A DNA stretch of 64,000 nucleotides, from NCBI RefSeq assembly GCF_036346295.1, contig NZ_CP107819.1, positions 2,852,001 to 2,916,000 of the forward strand. The letters run 5' to 3'. The DNA is from Streptomyces sp. NBC_00536 (lineage in GTDB: Bacteria > Actinomycetota > Actinomycetes > Streptomycetales > Streptomycetaceae). This document shows positions 27,797-35,681 of the stretch, piece by piece (the first letter of the stretch is position 1; the number at the start of each line of letters is the position of its first letter). Below the pieces are notes generated by a model. The model was not told the origin of the DNA. It saw only the letters and a list, made by a program, of their open reading frames with translations, and did no database searches. Position numbers and translations under genes: made by a program.

Positions 27797-28896
27797 GAGG
27801 AACCCCCCAGCCGCAGCACCGCGCAGGCCAGCGAACCGTCGCGGTCGGCGGAGGTGACGACCGCGACCTGTCCGGCCGACTCGGCGTCGGCCTCGGCGGT
27901 GGCCAGCAGCATCGCGATCTGGAAGGCGCCGGAGGCCGCGGAGACGTCCCCGATCCGGCTGACGGCGGGCACCCGGTCCAGGGCCTCCGGGCCACACACC
28001 TCGGTGAGGACCTCGCGCTCCAGGTGGCCGAGGCGGCCCGGCGCGTCACCCGCGCCCGCCGCCCACACCTCCCGCGGCCGGACCCCGGCGGCTTCGAGGG
28101 CGGAGCGCACGCAGGCCTCCAGGGCCGGGCGCACCTGGGCGCCCGTGGCCACGCGGGTCCGCACGGCCAGGATCTCGGCGAGCACCGGGTGCTCCGGGGC
28201 GACCCCGTCGGCGGGCTGGACCAGCAGGACGGCCGCGCCCTCGCCGAGCGCGACGCCGGGCGCCTCGGCGCCCCGGCTGTGCCGTTCCAGCCAGTAGCGG
28301 GCGGCCGAATACTCCTCGGCCGCGGCCAGGAGCACCGAGTCGGCGCGCCCCGAACCGAGCAGCCGCGTCGCGTAGTTGAGGGACAGCAGGCTCGCGGCGC
28401 GGCCGCCGGCCAGGGTGGTGTTGGGGCCCTTGATGCCGTACCAGATGGCGCACTGTCCGGCCGCGCAGTTCATGACGGCGTTGGGCATCACGGCCGGGTC
28501 GACGTCGTAGGGCCGGTCGCCGACCAGCGAGCTGCGGGTGAAGTCCATCATGCTGGCGGCGCTGCCGGTGGTGGTGGCCAGCACCAGCGCGGCCCGCTCA
28601 CCGGTCTCCGCCTCCCGGACGGCGCCGGGCCGCTCCAGCAGGGAGCCGACGGCGGCCACGGCGAGGCCGGTGACCCGGTCCATGGAGCGGGTGCCCTTCT
28701 TGCCGAGCACCTCGCGGGTCTCGAAGGGCACCAGGTGCGCCCGGGAACCGGGCACCTTCCAGCGCGCGGTGTCGACGGGGGCGACCGTGGAGCGGCTGGT
28801 GCGCAGCCCCTCGGCCAGCGCCTCGGCGCCGATGCCGTACGGGGAGACGGCCGACCAGCCGGTGATGACCGCCCGGGGAGCCACGGCGGTGGTCAT
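27793..28896 (-). CDS. Ketosynthase-like protein, active Cys replaced by Arg
   Basis: A thiolase-fold protein of 367 residues related to KAS II/CLF. The N-terminal VITGWSAVSPYGIGAEAL and ALGEGAAVLL are kept. At the nucleophile position the motif reads GPNTTLAGGRAASLLSL, so Arg stands for Cys. The His motifs HGTGT and GH are also absent (RIGDVSAASGAF in their place). It cannot condense. It may act as a chain-length factor, a scaffold or a decarboxylating partner of the active ketosynthases. It overlaps the second dehydratase gene and the double-hotdog gene. Confidence 0.83.
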   Translation of the reverse strand: MTTAVAPRAVITGWSAVSPYGIGAEALAEGLRTSRSTVAPVDTARWKVPGSRAHLVPFETREVLGKKGTRSMDRVTGLAVAAVGSLLERPGAVREAETGERAALVLATTTGSAASMMDFTRSSLVGDRPYDVDPAVMPNAVMNCAAGQCAIWYGIKGPNTTLAGGRAASLLSLNYATRLLGSGRADSVLLAAAEEYSAARYWLERHSRGAEAPGVALGEGAAVLLVQPADGVAPEHPVLAEILAVRTRVATGAQVRPALEACVRSALEAAGVRPREVWAAGAGDAPGRLGHLEREVLTEVCGPEALDRVPAVSRIGDVSAASGAFQIAMLLATAEADAESAGQVAVVTSADRDGSLACAVLRLGGSS

Positions 28897-29900
28897 GACG
28901 CCACCGCGCGGGGGGTGGAGAGGGCGGCGACGGTGGCGGCGTCGAACTCCGCCATCGCCCACTCGTTGGGCGCCGACTCGTGGAGGTAGCCGTGGGTGAT
29001 GGTGCCGGTGGCGGTCTTCACGAGCTGCCCGTCGCGCAGGACGTAGCAGTCCATGCGGGTCGAGTAGAGGAGGGTCTTGAAGACGTCCTCGACCGTGTAG
29101 ACGGTGTAGAGCTCCTCTTCCATGAGGGTCTCGTCGAGGATCTCGATCCGGGACTGGGTGACGACGGGGATCCAGCCGCGGGTGTCGAGGACCTCCTTGA
29201 TGGCGAGGCCCCGGTCGGCGAGGAAGAGGTCTTCGATCTCCTCCATCACGCGCAGGAACCCGGACATCTGGACGCGCTCGTTGAAGTGGCAGTAGAAGTA
29301 CGGCATCCGCCAGCGCCAGCCGAACGCGTTGGTGTCGCCGACGAGTTCGGTGAGGACCGGGTCGGCGTTGGTGCCGCGCCCGGCGGTGAACTCCCCGTAC
29401 GGCGCCGGGGCCGCCGCGATGTCGCGGCGTTCGCCGGTGCCGAGGCGGGCGGCGGTGAACCGCTCGATGCCCTCGGGCCAGGCCTCCTCGGCCTTGATGT
29501 GGTCGTCGACGCGCAGCACGACGCGCACCGTGGAGCCCGCGCACTTGATCCGCTTGCCGTCGCGCTCGACGTACAGCTCGACCTTGAAGCGGAGCCGCTC
29601 GTCGCCGGGCTTGGTGGCCGGGGTGACGACCGCCTCCACCTCGTCGTCGACGGCGAGCAGCGCGGCGAGGCGGGAGTGGATGTCCACGATGTCGAAGCCG
29701 AGCCCGAAGCGCCGGTAGAGGTCGCCGGCGGCGAGGCCGACCGCCCTGAAGTGGCTCAGGACCGCTGCCTCGGCAACGTAGTTGATGTGCTTGAAGCCGA
29801 TGGCGAAGCTGATGTTGTTGCCTTCGAACAGGGGGCGCAGCCGTCCTGTCCAAGGGGTCTCCAGCAGCGCCGACACAGCGGGATGGGGCGTCGGGCCCAT
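28893..29900 (-). CDS. Double-hotdog acyl-thioesterase-like protein of the PKS operon
   Basis: A 335-residue protein with two hotdog-like halves. The first (about 15-140) has SHFRAVGLAAGDLYRRFGLG and ERDGKRIKCAGSTVRVVL. The second (about 185-320) has FYCHFNERVQMSGFLRVMEE and TATGTITHGYLHE. The pattern recalls 4HBT-type thioesterases and the two-hotdog LnmK family. Whether it hydrolyses, transfers or isomerises an acyl thioester is not clear. The start is ATG 29900 behind AAGGAG; GTG 29903 adds one residue. A tandem 14-base repeat separates it from the hydrolase gene upstream. Confidence 0.62.
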   Translation of the reverse strand: MGPTPHPAVSALLETPWTGRLRPLFEGNNISFAIGFKHINYVAEAAVLSHFRAVGLAAGDLYRRFGLGFDIVDIHSRLAALLAVDDEVEAVVTPATKPGDERLRFKVELYVERDGKRIKCAGSTVRVVLRVDDHIKAEEAWPEGIERFTAARLGTGERRDIAAAPAPYGEFTAGRGTNADPVLTELVGDTNAFGWRWRMPYFYCHFNERVQMSGFLRVMEEIEDLFLADRGLAIKEVLDTRGWIPVVTQSRIEILDETLMEEELYTVYTVEDVFKTLLYSTRMDCYVLRDGQLVKTATGTITHGYLHESAPNEWAMAEFDAATVAALSTPRAVAS

Positions 29901-29952
29901 CACGGACTCCTTCGTCTGGGGCGGAACGGGGGGAACAGGAATGTGGGGGGGG

Positions 29953-30022
29953 TGGGGATCCGGCGTGGGGGATCCGGCGTGGGGGATCCGGCGTGGGGCA
30001 TCCGGCGTGGGGGATCGGGCGT
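29953..30022. repeat. Five-copy 14-base tandem repeat
   Basis: The unit GGATCCGGCGTGGG recurs with exact 14-base period (GATC or CATC at 29957, 29971, 29985, 29999 and 30013). It fills the gap between the alpha/beta hydrolase stop and the double-hotdog start. The period is not a multiple of three and no gene is coded. A regulatory, mRNA-structure or slippage-prone role is possible. Confidence 0.85.
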
Positions 30023-30029
30023 TACGGGC

Positions 30030-30785
30030 TCACGCGCCGGAGGTCAGGGCCGCCCGGCCGGGGACCTCGTCGAGGACCGACCGCACGGTGCGGGCGAACC
30101 AGTCGGGCCGCTCCAGCATCGGGAAGTGGCCGCAGCCGGGCACCGTCACCGAGCTGCCCGCGGGCAGCCGGGCGGCGAGCCGGCGGGCCTCGTCCGCGGG
30201 CGCCGAGAGGTCGACCTCGCCGCCGATGCAGAGCACCGGGGTGGTGACCAGGTCCACGCGCAGCAGGGGGGTGCGCAGATAGGCGTCGAAGAAGCGGAGC
30301 CAGCCGTAGGGGCCGACCCATTCCGTCATCCTGCGCGCCATGTCGGCCCGCAGGTCCTCCTCGATGGGCCGGTCCAGGGTGCGCAGCCGGATGGACTCGG
30401 CCATGGTGCGCGGGAAGTCGGCCATGCTCGTCCCGAGCAGGTTCCAGTGGAAGTCGTCCGCGTCGGCCCGGTAGAAGGGATTGGCGAGGACGACCGCCCC
30501 GACGTCGAGCGGATCGGCGGCGGCCGCCCGGCGGCAGAGCAGTTCGAGGAGCAGTACGGCGCTGAAGGAGTGGGCCACCACGACGTCGGCGCCGCCGGGG
30601 ACCGCGTCCAGGACGTCCTGGAGCAGTGCGGCCGAATCGCTGTGGTGGCGCCATCCGGCGATCCCGCCGCTGTGCCAGGGCAGCCGGGGCGCGTGGATCC
30701 GTACTCCCGGGTCCCAGTGGGCCGCCAGCGGCTCCCAGATGGCCTCGTTGTTGCCGAGCCCGTGGAGCAGCACCACGTTGCTCAT
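30030..30785 (-). CDS. Alpha/beta hydrolase of the PKS operon
   Basis: A 251-residue alpha/beta hydrolase: VVLLHGLGNNEAIW (oxyanion loop), the nucleophile elbow VVAHSFSAVLLLELL with Ser, the acid region CIGGEVDLSAP and the catalytic His in VPGCGHFPMLERP. It lies between two PKS genes and overlaps the KS-like gene upstream by four bases. It could release or edit the acyl chain, or move an aminoacyl group between carrier proteins as SyrC/CmaE-type proteins do. Those use Cys, however, and this one has Ser, which argues for hydrolysis. Confidence 0.85.
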   Translation of the reverse strand: MSNVVLLHGLGNNEAIWEPLAAHWDPGVRIHAPRLPWHSGGIAGWRHHSDSAALLQDVLDAVPGGADVVVAHSFSAVLLLELLCRRAAAADPLDVGAVVLANPFYRADADDFHWNLLGTSMADFPRTMAESIRLRTLDRPIEEDLRADMARRMTEWVGPYGWLRFFDAYLRTPLLRVDLVTTPVLCIGGEVDLSAPADEARRLAARLPAGSSVTVPGCGHFPMLERPDWFARTVRSVLDEVPGRAALTSGA

Positions 30786-31681
30786 GCCGCGCCCCCGGCG
30801 GGGAAGAGGGCGGCCCCGGCGCCGCCGACGACGGCGTACACCGGGCCGGCGCCGCCCTCGGCGAACCAGCCGGCGGCGGCCGCGCACTGGACGACGCCCA
30901 GGGCGCCGGACAGTTCGCCCCAGCCGCCGAGCGCGAGGCGCCGGGCGCCGTCGGGGACGGGCACCTCGTCGGGCGCGAGCCAGAGCCGCGCTCCGGGCGC
31001 CCGCTCGGTCAGGGCATCGGCCGTGCGTGCGCCGCCGCGGGTGTGGACGACGGGGCCGAGCAGGGCCTTGGCGGATGCCGTGGCGGTGCGGCTGAGCACC
31101 AGGGCGGCGCCGCCGTCGGCCACCGGCCCGTCGATGAGGCGGCGGGTCACCTCGTTGTCCGGTTCGACCCCGGTGACCACCATGTGGTCGGCGCGGCCGG
31201 CCCGGAGCATCAGGGCGGCCCAGCGGATCGCGTCGATGCCCGAGGTCCGGCCGTTGCACACGGTGAGGTTGGGGCCGCGCAGGCCGAACCGGATCGCGGT
31301 CTCGGAGGCGATGATGTTGCTGGAGGCGTTGGGGGTGTCCATCGGGCTCAGCGCGCTCGTGGACTCCTTGGCGATGGTCCCCACGGCCCGGCAGACGGTG
31401 TCCGCGTTGCCGAGGTTGGAGCTGACGACGGTGCCGATCCGGTCGCCGGGGACGGTGAGTTCCCGCTCCGCGAGGAGTCCGGCGTCGGTGAGCGCCACGT
31501 ACGCCAGGTGCAGTCCGAGCCGGGTGGCCCGGTCGTTGAAGCGCAGGCCCTTCTTGCCGATGAGGGCCGCGGGGTCCACCGGGTCGGCGCCGGGGACGGC
31601 CGGGTGGAGCAGGTCGCGCGGGTCGCTCACGCCGGGCAGGGCCGCGGCGGCTCCGGAGACGGCGATGGTGACGGCGCTCAT
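30782..31681 (-). CDS. Truncated ketosynthase-like protein without catalytic residues
   Basis: Only 299 residues, against about 400 for a normal ketosynthase. The fold is recognisable from ALIGKKGLRFNDRATRLGLH, NASSNIIASETAIRFGLRGP and DGGAALVLSR. The nucleophile site reads TVCNGRTSGIDAI, with Arg at the Cys position, and both His motifs have gone. It resembles the other inactive copy in this operon (shared GKKG and the GxR site) and may pair with one of the active copies. It overlaps the neighbouring genes by four bases on each side. Confidence 0.8.
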   Translation of the reverse strand: MSAVTIAVSGAAAALPGVSDPRDLLHPAVPGADPVDPAALIGKKGLRFNDRATRLGLHLAYVALTDAGLLAERELTVPGDRIGTVVSSNLGNADTVCRAVGTIAKESTSALSPMDTPNASSNIIASETAIRFGLRGPNLTVCNGRTSGIDAIRWAALMLRAGRADHMVVTGVEPDNEVTRRLIDGPVADGGAALVLSRTATASAKALLGPVVHTRGGARTADALTERAPGARLWLAPDEVPVPDGARRLALGGWGELSGALGVVQCAAAAGWFAEGGAGPVYAVVGGAGAALFPAGGAA

Positions 31682-32808
31682 GCCGCGCCTCCCACGATGG
31701 CGACGGCGTTGACGCCGCCGAAGCCGAAGCTGTTGATCTGGGCGGTGCGCAGGGGCGCCGCGAGCGGGCTGCCGGTCACCAGGTGCAGTCCCGCGCCCTC
31801 GGGGAGGGGTTCGGCGAGGCCCGCGATGGGCGGGACCAGGCCGGTGTCGAGGGAGCGCAGGGCGACGATCAGGCTGAGCAGCCCGGCCGAGCCCGAGGTG
31901 TGTCCGGTGAGCGATTTGATGCCGGTGAGGGCGGGCCTGGCGCCGTCGAATACCTGGGCGGTCACGGTGGCTTCCGTAAGGTCGTTGAGCGGGGTGCCGG
32001 TGGCGTGCAGGACGACGAGGTCGATCTCGCCGGGGGTGACGCGCGCCAGTTCCTGGGCCTCGCGGACGGCGGCTTCCACGCCCGCCGCGTCCGGCGCGGT
32101 CTGGTGGTGGGCGTCGCAGTTGACGGCCACCGACCGCAGCCAGGCGTGCACCGGGCGGTCGGGGGCGGCGGCGCGGGTCAGGACGACGGCGGCGGCGCCC
32201 TCGCCCAGGATGGTGCCCTGACGCTCCTTGTCGAAGGGGCGTACGGAGCGCGGCGGATCGAACTGGACCCGGTCCGCCTGGCCGAACATGCTCTCGGTGA
32301 CCACGTCGCAGCCCGCCACGATGACGGTCTCCGCCTCGCCGAGTTCCAGCAGGTCCCAGGCGAGGGCGAGGGCGTAGAGCGAGGCGGAGCAGGCCCCGGC
32401 GAAGGTGTGGGTGTCGACGGCGCCGAACCGGCGGCGCAGCGCGTCCTCGAAGTGCAGTCCGTCGGCGTCGAAGGGGACTCCGTCGCGCCACCAGAGCTCC
32501 AGGGAGCGCAGTTCGCGCAGTCCGGTGCCGACCAGGACGGGGATGCCGCTGAGGTCCTCGGGCAGCCCGGCGTCCTCGGCGGCCTGGCGGACCGCCTCGA
32601 TCAGCAGGCGGGTGGCCCGGCCCGGCTCGTCGACGCCTTCGACCGCGCGGTCGTCGATCTCGAAGAGCAGCTGGGCGTTGAAGCGGGAGGGGTCGAAGGC
32701 CCGCAGGGGGGCGAGCCCGCTGCGTCCCGTGCACAGACTGGTGAAGATCTCGTCGGGGTCCCGGCCGATGCTGGCGACGGCGCCGGTCCCGATGATGGGG
32801 TAGGTCAC
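31678..32808 (-). CDS. Beta-ketoacyl-ACP synthase with intact active site (KS-B)
   Basis: A 376-residue KAS II-type condensing enzyme. It keeps Cys in TFAGACSASLYALAL, His in VVLHATGTPLND and the second His in GIKSLTGHTSGSAG, plus the C-terminal INSFGFGGVNAVAIVGG. In classical type II PKS the second ketosynthase gene is a chain-length factor without Cys; this one keeps it and so may be a true condensing enzyme, or a CLF that has retained Cys. The start is GTG 32808, overlapping the stop of the preceding ketosynthase (GTGA). Confidence 0.9.
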   Translation of the reverse strand: MTYPIIGTGAVASIGRDPDEIFTSLCTGRSGLAPLRAFDPSRFNAQLLFEIDDRAVEGVDEPGRATRLLIEAVRQAAEDAGLPEDLSGIPVLVGTGLRELRSLELWWRDGVPFDADGLHFEDALRRRFGAVDTHTFAGACSASLYALALAWDLLELGEAETVIVAGCDVVTESMFGQADRVQFDPPRSVRPFDKERQGTILGEGAAAVVLTRAAAPDRPVHAWLRSVAVNCDAHHQTAPDAAGVEAAVREAQELARVTPGEIDLVVLHATGTPLNDLTEATVTAQVFDGARPALTGIKSLTGHTSGSAGLLSLIVALRSLDTGLVPPIAGLAEPLPEGAGLHLVTGSPLAAPLRTAQINSFGFGGVNAVAIVGGAA

Positions 32809-34091
32809 TGCCCGGCCCCCTCGTGCTGCCCGGCTCCCTCGTATGTGCCGGCTCCCTCGTACTTGCCGAGGATCACGATGGCGTTGTTGCCGCCGAAGGC
32901 GAGCCCGTTGTTCTGCACGATCCGCAGGTCGGCCTCGACGGCGTGGTTGGGGACGCAGTCGATCCGGCACTCCGGGTCGGTGGTGTGGTGGTTGATGGTC
33001 GGCGGGATGAAGCCGTGGGTGATCGCCAGTCCGCAGGCGATGGCTCCCAGCGCGCTGGCCGCGCCCATGGTGTGGCCGAGCATCGACTTCAGGGAGATGG
33101 TCCGCGGCGGGCCCTCGCCGAAGACCTTGTTGATGGCGTCGGCCTCGGTGATGTCGTTGGCCTTGGTGCCGGTGCCGTGGGCCGAGATCAGGTCGACCTC
33201 GTCGGGCTTGACCCCGGCGTTCTCCAGGGCGATCCGCATGACCTCGGCGACGCTGTCGCCGTTGGGTGCGACCTGGTGGTACGCGTCGCAGTTGAGGCCG
33301 TAGCCCAGGACCTCGGCGTAGATGGTGGCGCCGCGGGCCAGGGCCGAGTCCAGGCTCTCCAGGACGAGCACGCCGGCGCCCTCGCCGGTGAGGATGCCCT
33401 TGCGGTCGGCGTCGAAGGGCTGGCAGAACTCCGGTGCGATGGTGCCCAGCCGGTAGAACCCGGTGAAGGTCTTGCGGCACATGGCGTCCGCTCCCCCGCA
33501 CAGGGCGAATTCGACTTCGCCCGAGCTCACCGCATCGAAGCCGTAGCCGATCGCGTAGTTGCCCGCGGAGCAGGCGGTGGCGATGGTGGGGGCTTCGATG
33601 TCGGTGAGTTCGAGTTCCTGTGCGATGGCCGTGGACAGCCGGGCCGGTGACACGCGGCGCACCACCTCCGGGTCCATGTGCTCGGGCCCGTCGGCGAGTT
33701 CGGCGGCCACCAGCTGATCCAGTTCGTAGGACTCGCCGTCCGTGGTGCCGACGGAGATGAGCCCCCGTCGGCCGGCGAGTTCCGCGGGATCGAGACCGGC
33801 GTCCTGTACGGCCATGCGCGCCGCCGCGACCGCGAAGCGGCTGGCGCGCCCCAACTCCCGCACGGGTGTGCGGGAGATCCACTGCTCGGGCTCGAACCCC
33901 TTGACCTCGCAGCCGTTGACGTGGGCGAAGCCTTCGACGTCGAACACCGAGATGGGGCTGACGCCGCTACGGCCGGCCCGCAAACTGGCGGTGAACTCCT
34001 CGGCCCCGATACCGATGCTGGAGATGACTCCGAAGCCGGTGAGGACCACCCGGCGTTTCCCGGTTCCATCGCCGGGGCGTACTGAGGACAT
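32805..34091 (-). CDS. Beta-ketoacyl-ACP synthase, main condensing enzyme (KS-A)
   Basis: A 428-residue KAS II-type enzyme: VVLTGFGVISSIGIGAEEF, nucleophile TIATACSAGNYAIGYG, LISAHGTGTKANDITE, SLKSMLGHTMGAASALG and GLAFGGNNAIVIL. All three catalytic residues are present. It is the first ketosynthase after the ACP and is the likely elongating KS of the polyene acyl chain. The extreme C-terminus is a threefold hexapeptide repeat (YEGAGT YEGAGQ HEGAGQ, 18-base units) not expected in the family. Confidence 0.94.
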   Translation of the reverse strand: MSSVRPGDGTGKRRVVLTGFGVISSIGIGAEEFTASLRAGRSGVSPISVFDVEGFAHVNGCEVKGFEPEQWISRTPVRELGRASRFAVAAARMAVQDAGLDPAELAGRRGLISVGTTDGESYELDQLVAAELADGPEHMDPEVVRRVSPARLSTAIAQELELTDIEAPTIATACSAGNYAIGYGFDAVSSGEVEFALCGGADAMCRKTFTGFYRLGTIAPEFCQPFDADRKGILTGEGAGVLVLESLDSALARGATIYAEVLGYGLNCDAYHQVAPNGDSVAEVMRIALENAGVKPDEVDLISAHGTGTKANDITEADAINKVFGEGPPRTISLKSMLGHTMGAASALGAIACGLAITHGFIPPTINHHTTDPECRIDCVPNHAVEADLRIVQNNGLAFGGNNAIVILGKYEGAGTYEGAGQHEGAGQ

Positions 34092-34145
34092 GCTGTTCCC
34101 CCTTCAGACCTACGGACCTGCGGTGCGGCGCTGCTGCGGGCGGGA

Positions 34146-34397
34146 TCAGCGGGCGGGAGCCGCCGAGACGACCTGGTACACGCGCTCCAGGTTGACCATC
34201 TGGGCGAGCTCGGACTGGTCGATGGTGATACCGAATTCCTTCTCCAGGGAGGCGAGGATCTCGATGGCACGCAGCGAGTCGGCGCCGTGGTCGTCGATGA
34301 AGAGGCTGGTCTCGGTGACCTCGCCCTCTTCGAGTTCGAGGATGTCGCAGACGATTTCCTTGATGGCGGTGCGGCGCTCGACGGTGAGGGTCGACAT
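34146..34397 (-). CDS. Acyl carrier protein of the type II PKS
   Basis: An 83-residue ACP with the phosphopantetheine site GADSLRAIEIL (Ser in DSL) and acidic helices (CDILELEEGEVTE). It carries the growing acyl chain for the ketosynthases, ketoreductase and dehydratases downstream. ATG 34397 follows AGGAG at a normal distance, which decides against the further upstream frame. Confidence 0.95.
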   Translation of the reverse strand: MSTLTVERRTAIKEIVCDILELEEGEVTETSLFIDDHGADSLRAIEILASLEKEFGITIDQSELAQMVNLERVYQVVSAAPAR

Positions 34398-34428
34398 ATC
34401 GGTTTCTCCTAGGTATTGATTCGGCTGA

Positions 34429-34647
34429 TCAGGAAGCATCGGCGGACATGGCCGCCGCGAGGCTGAGCGGACGCATGTCGGTCCAGTGCTCGTTCACGTA
34501 GTCCAGGCATTCCTGCCGGGCCGCCTTGCCGTGCACCGCGTTCCAGCCCGCCGGGATCTCGGCGAAGCCGGGCCAGAGGGAATGCTGCCCCTCTTCGTTC
34601 ACGAGCACGTAGTACTCGGCGCTGTCGTCCTCGAATGGATTGGCCAT
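34429..34647 (-). CDS. MbtH-like protein
   Basis: A 72-residue MbtH family protein: [34 protein letters not shown] and [14 protein letters not shown], with the three conserved Trp. These small proteins bind A domains and are often needed for their folding or activity, so it serves the NRPS proteins of this cluster. It is the first gene of the 18-gene minus-strand chain. ATG 34647 is fixed by the conserved N-terminus. Confidence 0.97.
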   Translation of the reverse strand: MANPFEDDSAEYYVLVNEEGQHSLWPGFAEIPAGWNAVHGKAARQECLDYVNEHWTDMRPLSLAAAMSADAS

Positions 34648-35022
34648 CGACTCTTCCCTTCCTGGCGCTGTCGCCCAATTCGGCTCGACCATAAGCACCC
34701 GCGAATCATCTCGACAAGGGCTGCCCGTCCGGCGGGCCCCGCCGCATGTGAGAGATTGCAATGAGAAGAATTGAATAATGTGTTGCGCAGGCGTGCCGCG
34801 CGCCTCCGGGGCGGCCGCGCCGGGGACCAAAAGGTGCGATTACCGCGCCCCGGCGGCCGCTTCCTGTCGGCGCCGGCCCCGTTCGCCGTGCGCGCCGCGG
34901 GCCGGGGCTGGTTCCGGCCATCGAAGAATTCTTGGCGCGATCGGCGCCGTCCGGCCCCAGCGAGTACGGTCCACCGTGCCATCCCCCCTACGGCCGACGG
35001 GCGACCCCCGGGCCGTTGGCGT
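34648..35022 (-). promoter_or_regulatory. Leader and probable promoter region of the PKS/diaminopropionate operon
   Basis: These 375 bases hold no gene. The part at about 34745-34785 is clearly more AT-rich than its surroundings (GAGATTGCAATGAGAAGAAT and neighbours) and lies where a promoter reading left into MbtH and the 17 genes after it would be expected. I cannot name -35/-10 boxes or an operator with confidence. Confidence 0.4.
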
Positions 35023-35559
35023 TCAGGCCCCCGCGGCCTCCCTCACCACCCGGCCCCGGATCGCGCGCAGCATGGACTTGCGCGTCGCTCCGCTGCCGCA
35101 CCTGATGAACAGCCAGTAAGGAGCGAACCGGCGCCGGGTCCGGTCGTCCGTCGCGAAGATCCGGGTCTCCGTGGAGAGGATCCCGGCGGCGTAGCGGACG
35201 TTCATCCCGATCTTCAGGATTCCCGGTTCGGCGCACTCGCGGACGATCTCGGAAATCGTGCCCGGCGGCCGGGGTATGTCCTCCGTCGACTGCACACCGG
35301 CGAAGAGGAACTCTTCGCTGCCGCTCGGAATCACTTCTCCGCTTTCCCGGAGGTAGTCGGAGACGATGCGACGCTCCGCCGACACATCGGCGCGGGTGAT
35401 CGCGACGAGGGCCCGCGCCAGCGGTGCCTCGGCCCAGGTGGTCGCGTAAACAGCGCGCATCACCTCGTCCACCGTGCCGGAAACGGGGATCCGATGGATT
35501 TCCCTGAAATGCCATTCCGGCACCAGGCGGTCCAGTTCCGACTGGTCTTCACCGGTCAT
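35023..35559 (-). CDS. Hypothetical protein, possible SRPBCC/DUF2867-like fold
   Basis: A 178-residue soluble protein with no motif I can assign firmly. It alternates strands and helices (LVPEWHFREIHRIPVSGTV, TWAEAPLARALVAIT, PYWLFIRCGSGATRKSMLRA) in a way that recalls START/SRPBCC or DUF2867 proteins. ATG 35559 (MTGEDQSELD) is chosen because AAGGAG stands six bases before it. It is divergent from the hydroxyphenylglycine operon and points the same way as the PKS operon, separated from MbtH by 375 bases. Its position inside the cluster suggests a tailoring, binding or regulatory role, but none is shown. Confidence 0.6.
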   Translation of the reverse strand: MTGEDQSELDRLVPEWHFREIHRIPVSGTVDEVMRAVYATTWAEAPLARALVAITRADVSAERRIVSDYLRESGEVIPSGSEEFLFAGVQSTEDIPRPPGTISEIVRECAEPGILKIGMNVRYAAGILSTETRIFATDDRTRRRFAPYWLFIRCGSGATRKSMLRAIRGRVVREAAGA

Positions 35560-35681
35560 TTCGATCTCCTTCATGCCTTTGTGGATCAATTCGCTGCACA
35601 TCCTAGAGACGAACGCCAGCACACCTCACCCACGCCGTACCGGATGGCAGTTTGCTGCCATTTCACCGAATGGGGAAAGCC
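35560..35681. promoter_or_regulatory. Divergent promoter region with palindrome upstream of hmaS
   Basis: The 122 bases separate two divergent genes. ATGGCAG (35644-35650) and CTGCCAT (35655-35661) form a perfect 7-bp inverted repeat with a TTTG centre, ending 20 bases before the hmaS GTG. It could be an operator or an mRNA hairpin. Its position supports the downstream GTG as the true start. Confidence 0.5.

Noticed and set aside
29953..30022. CRISPR array
   Set aside because: The 14-base units are directly adjacent without spacers and no cas genes are present.
27793..34091. Aromatic type II PKS
   Set aside because: A ketoreductase and two dehydratases are present and no aromatase or cyclase is seen, so a reduced, unsaturated chain is expected.
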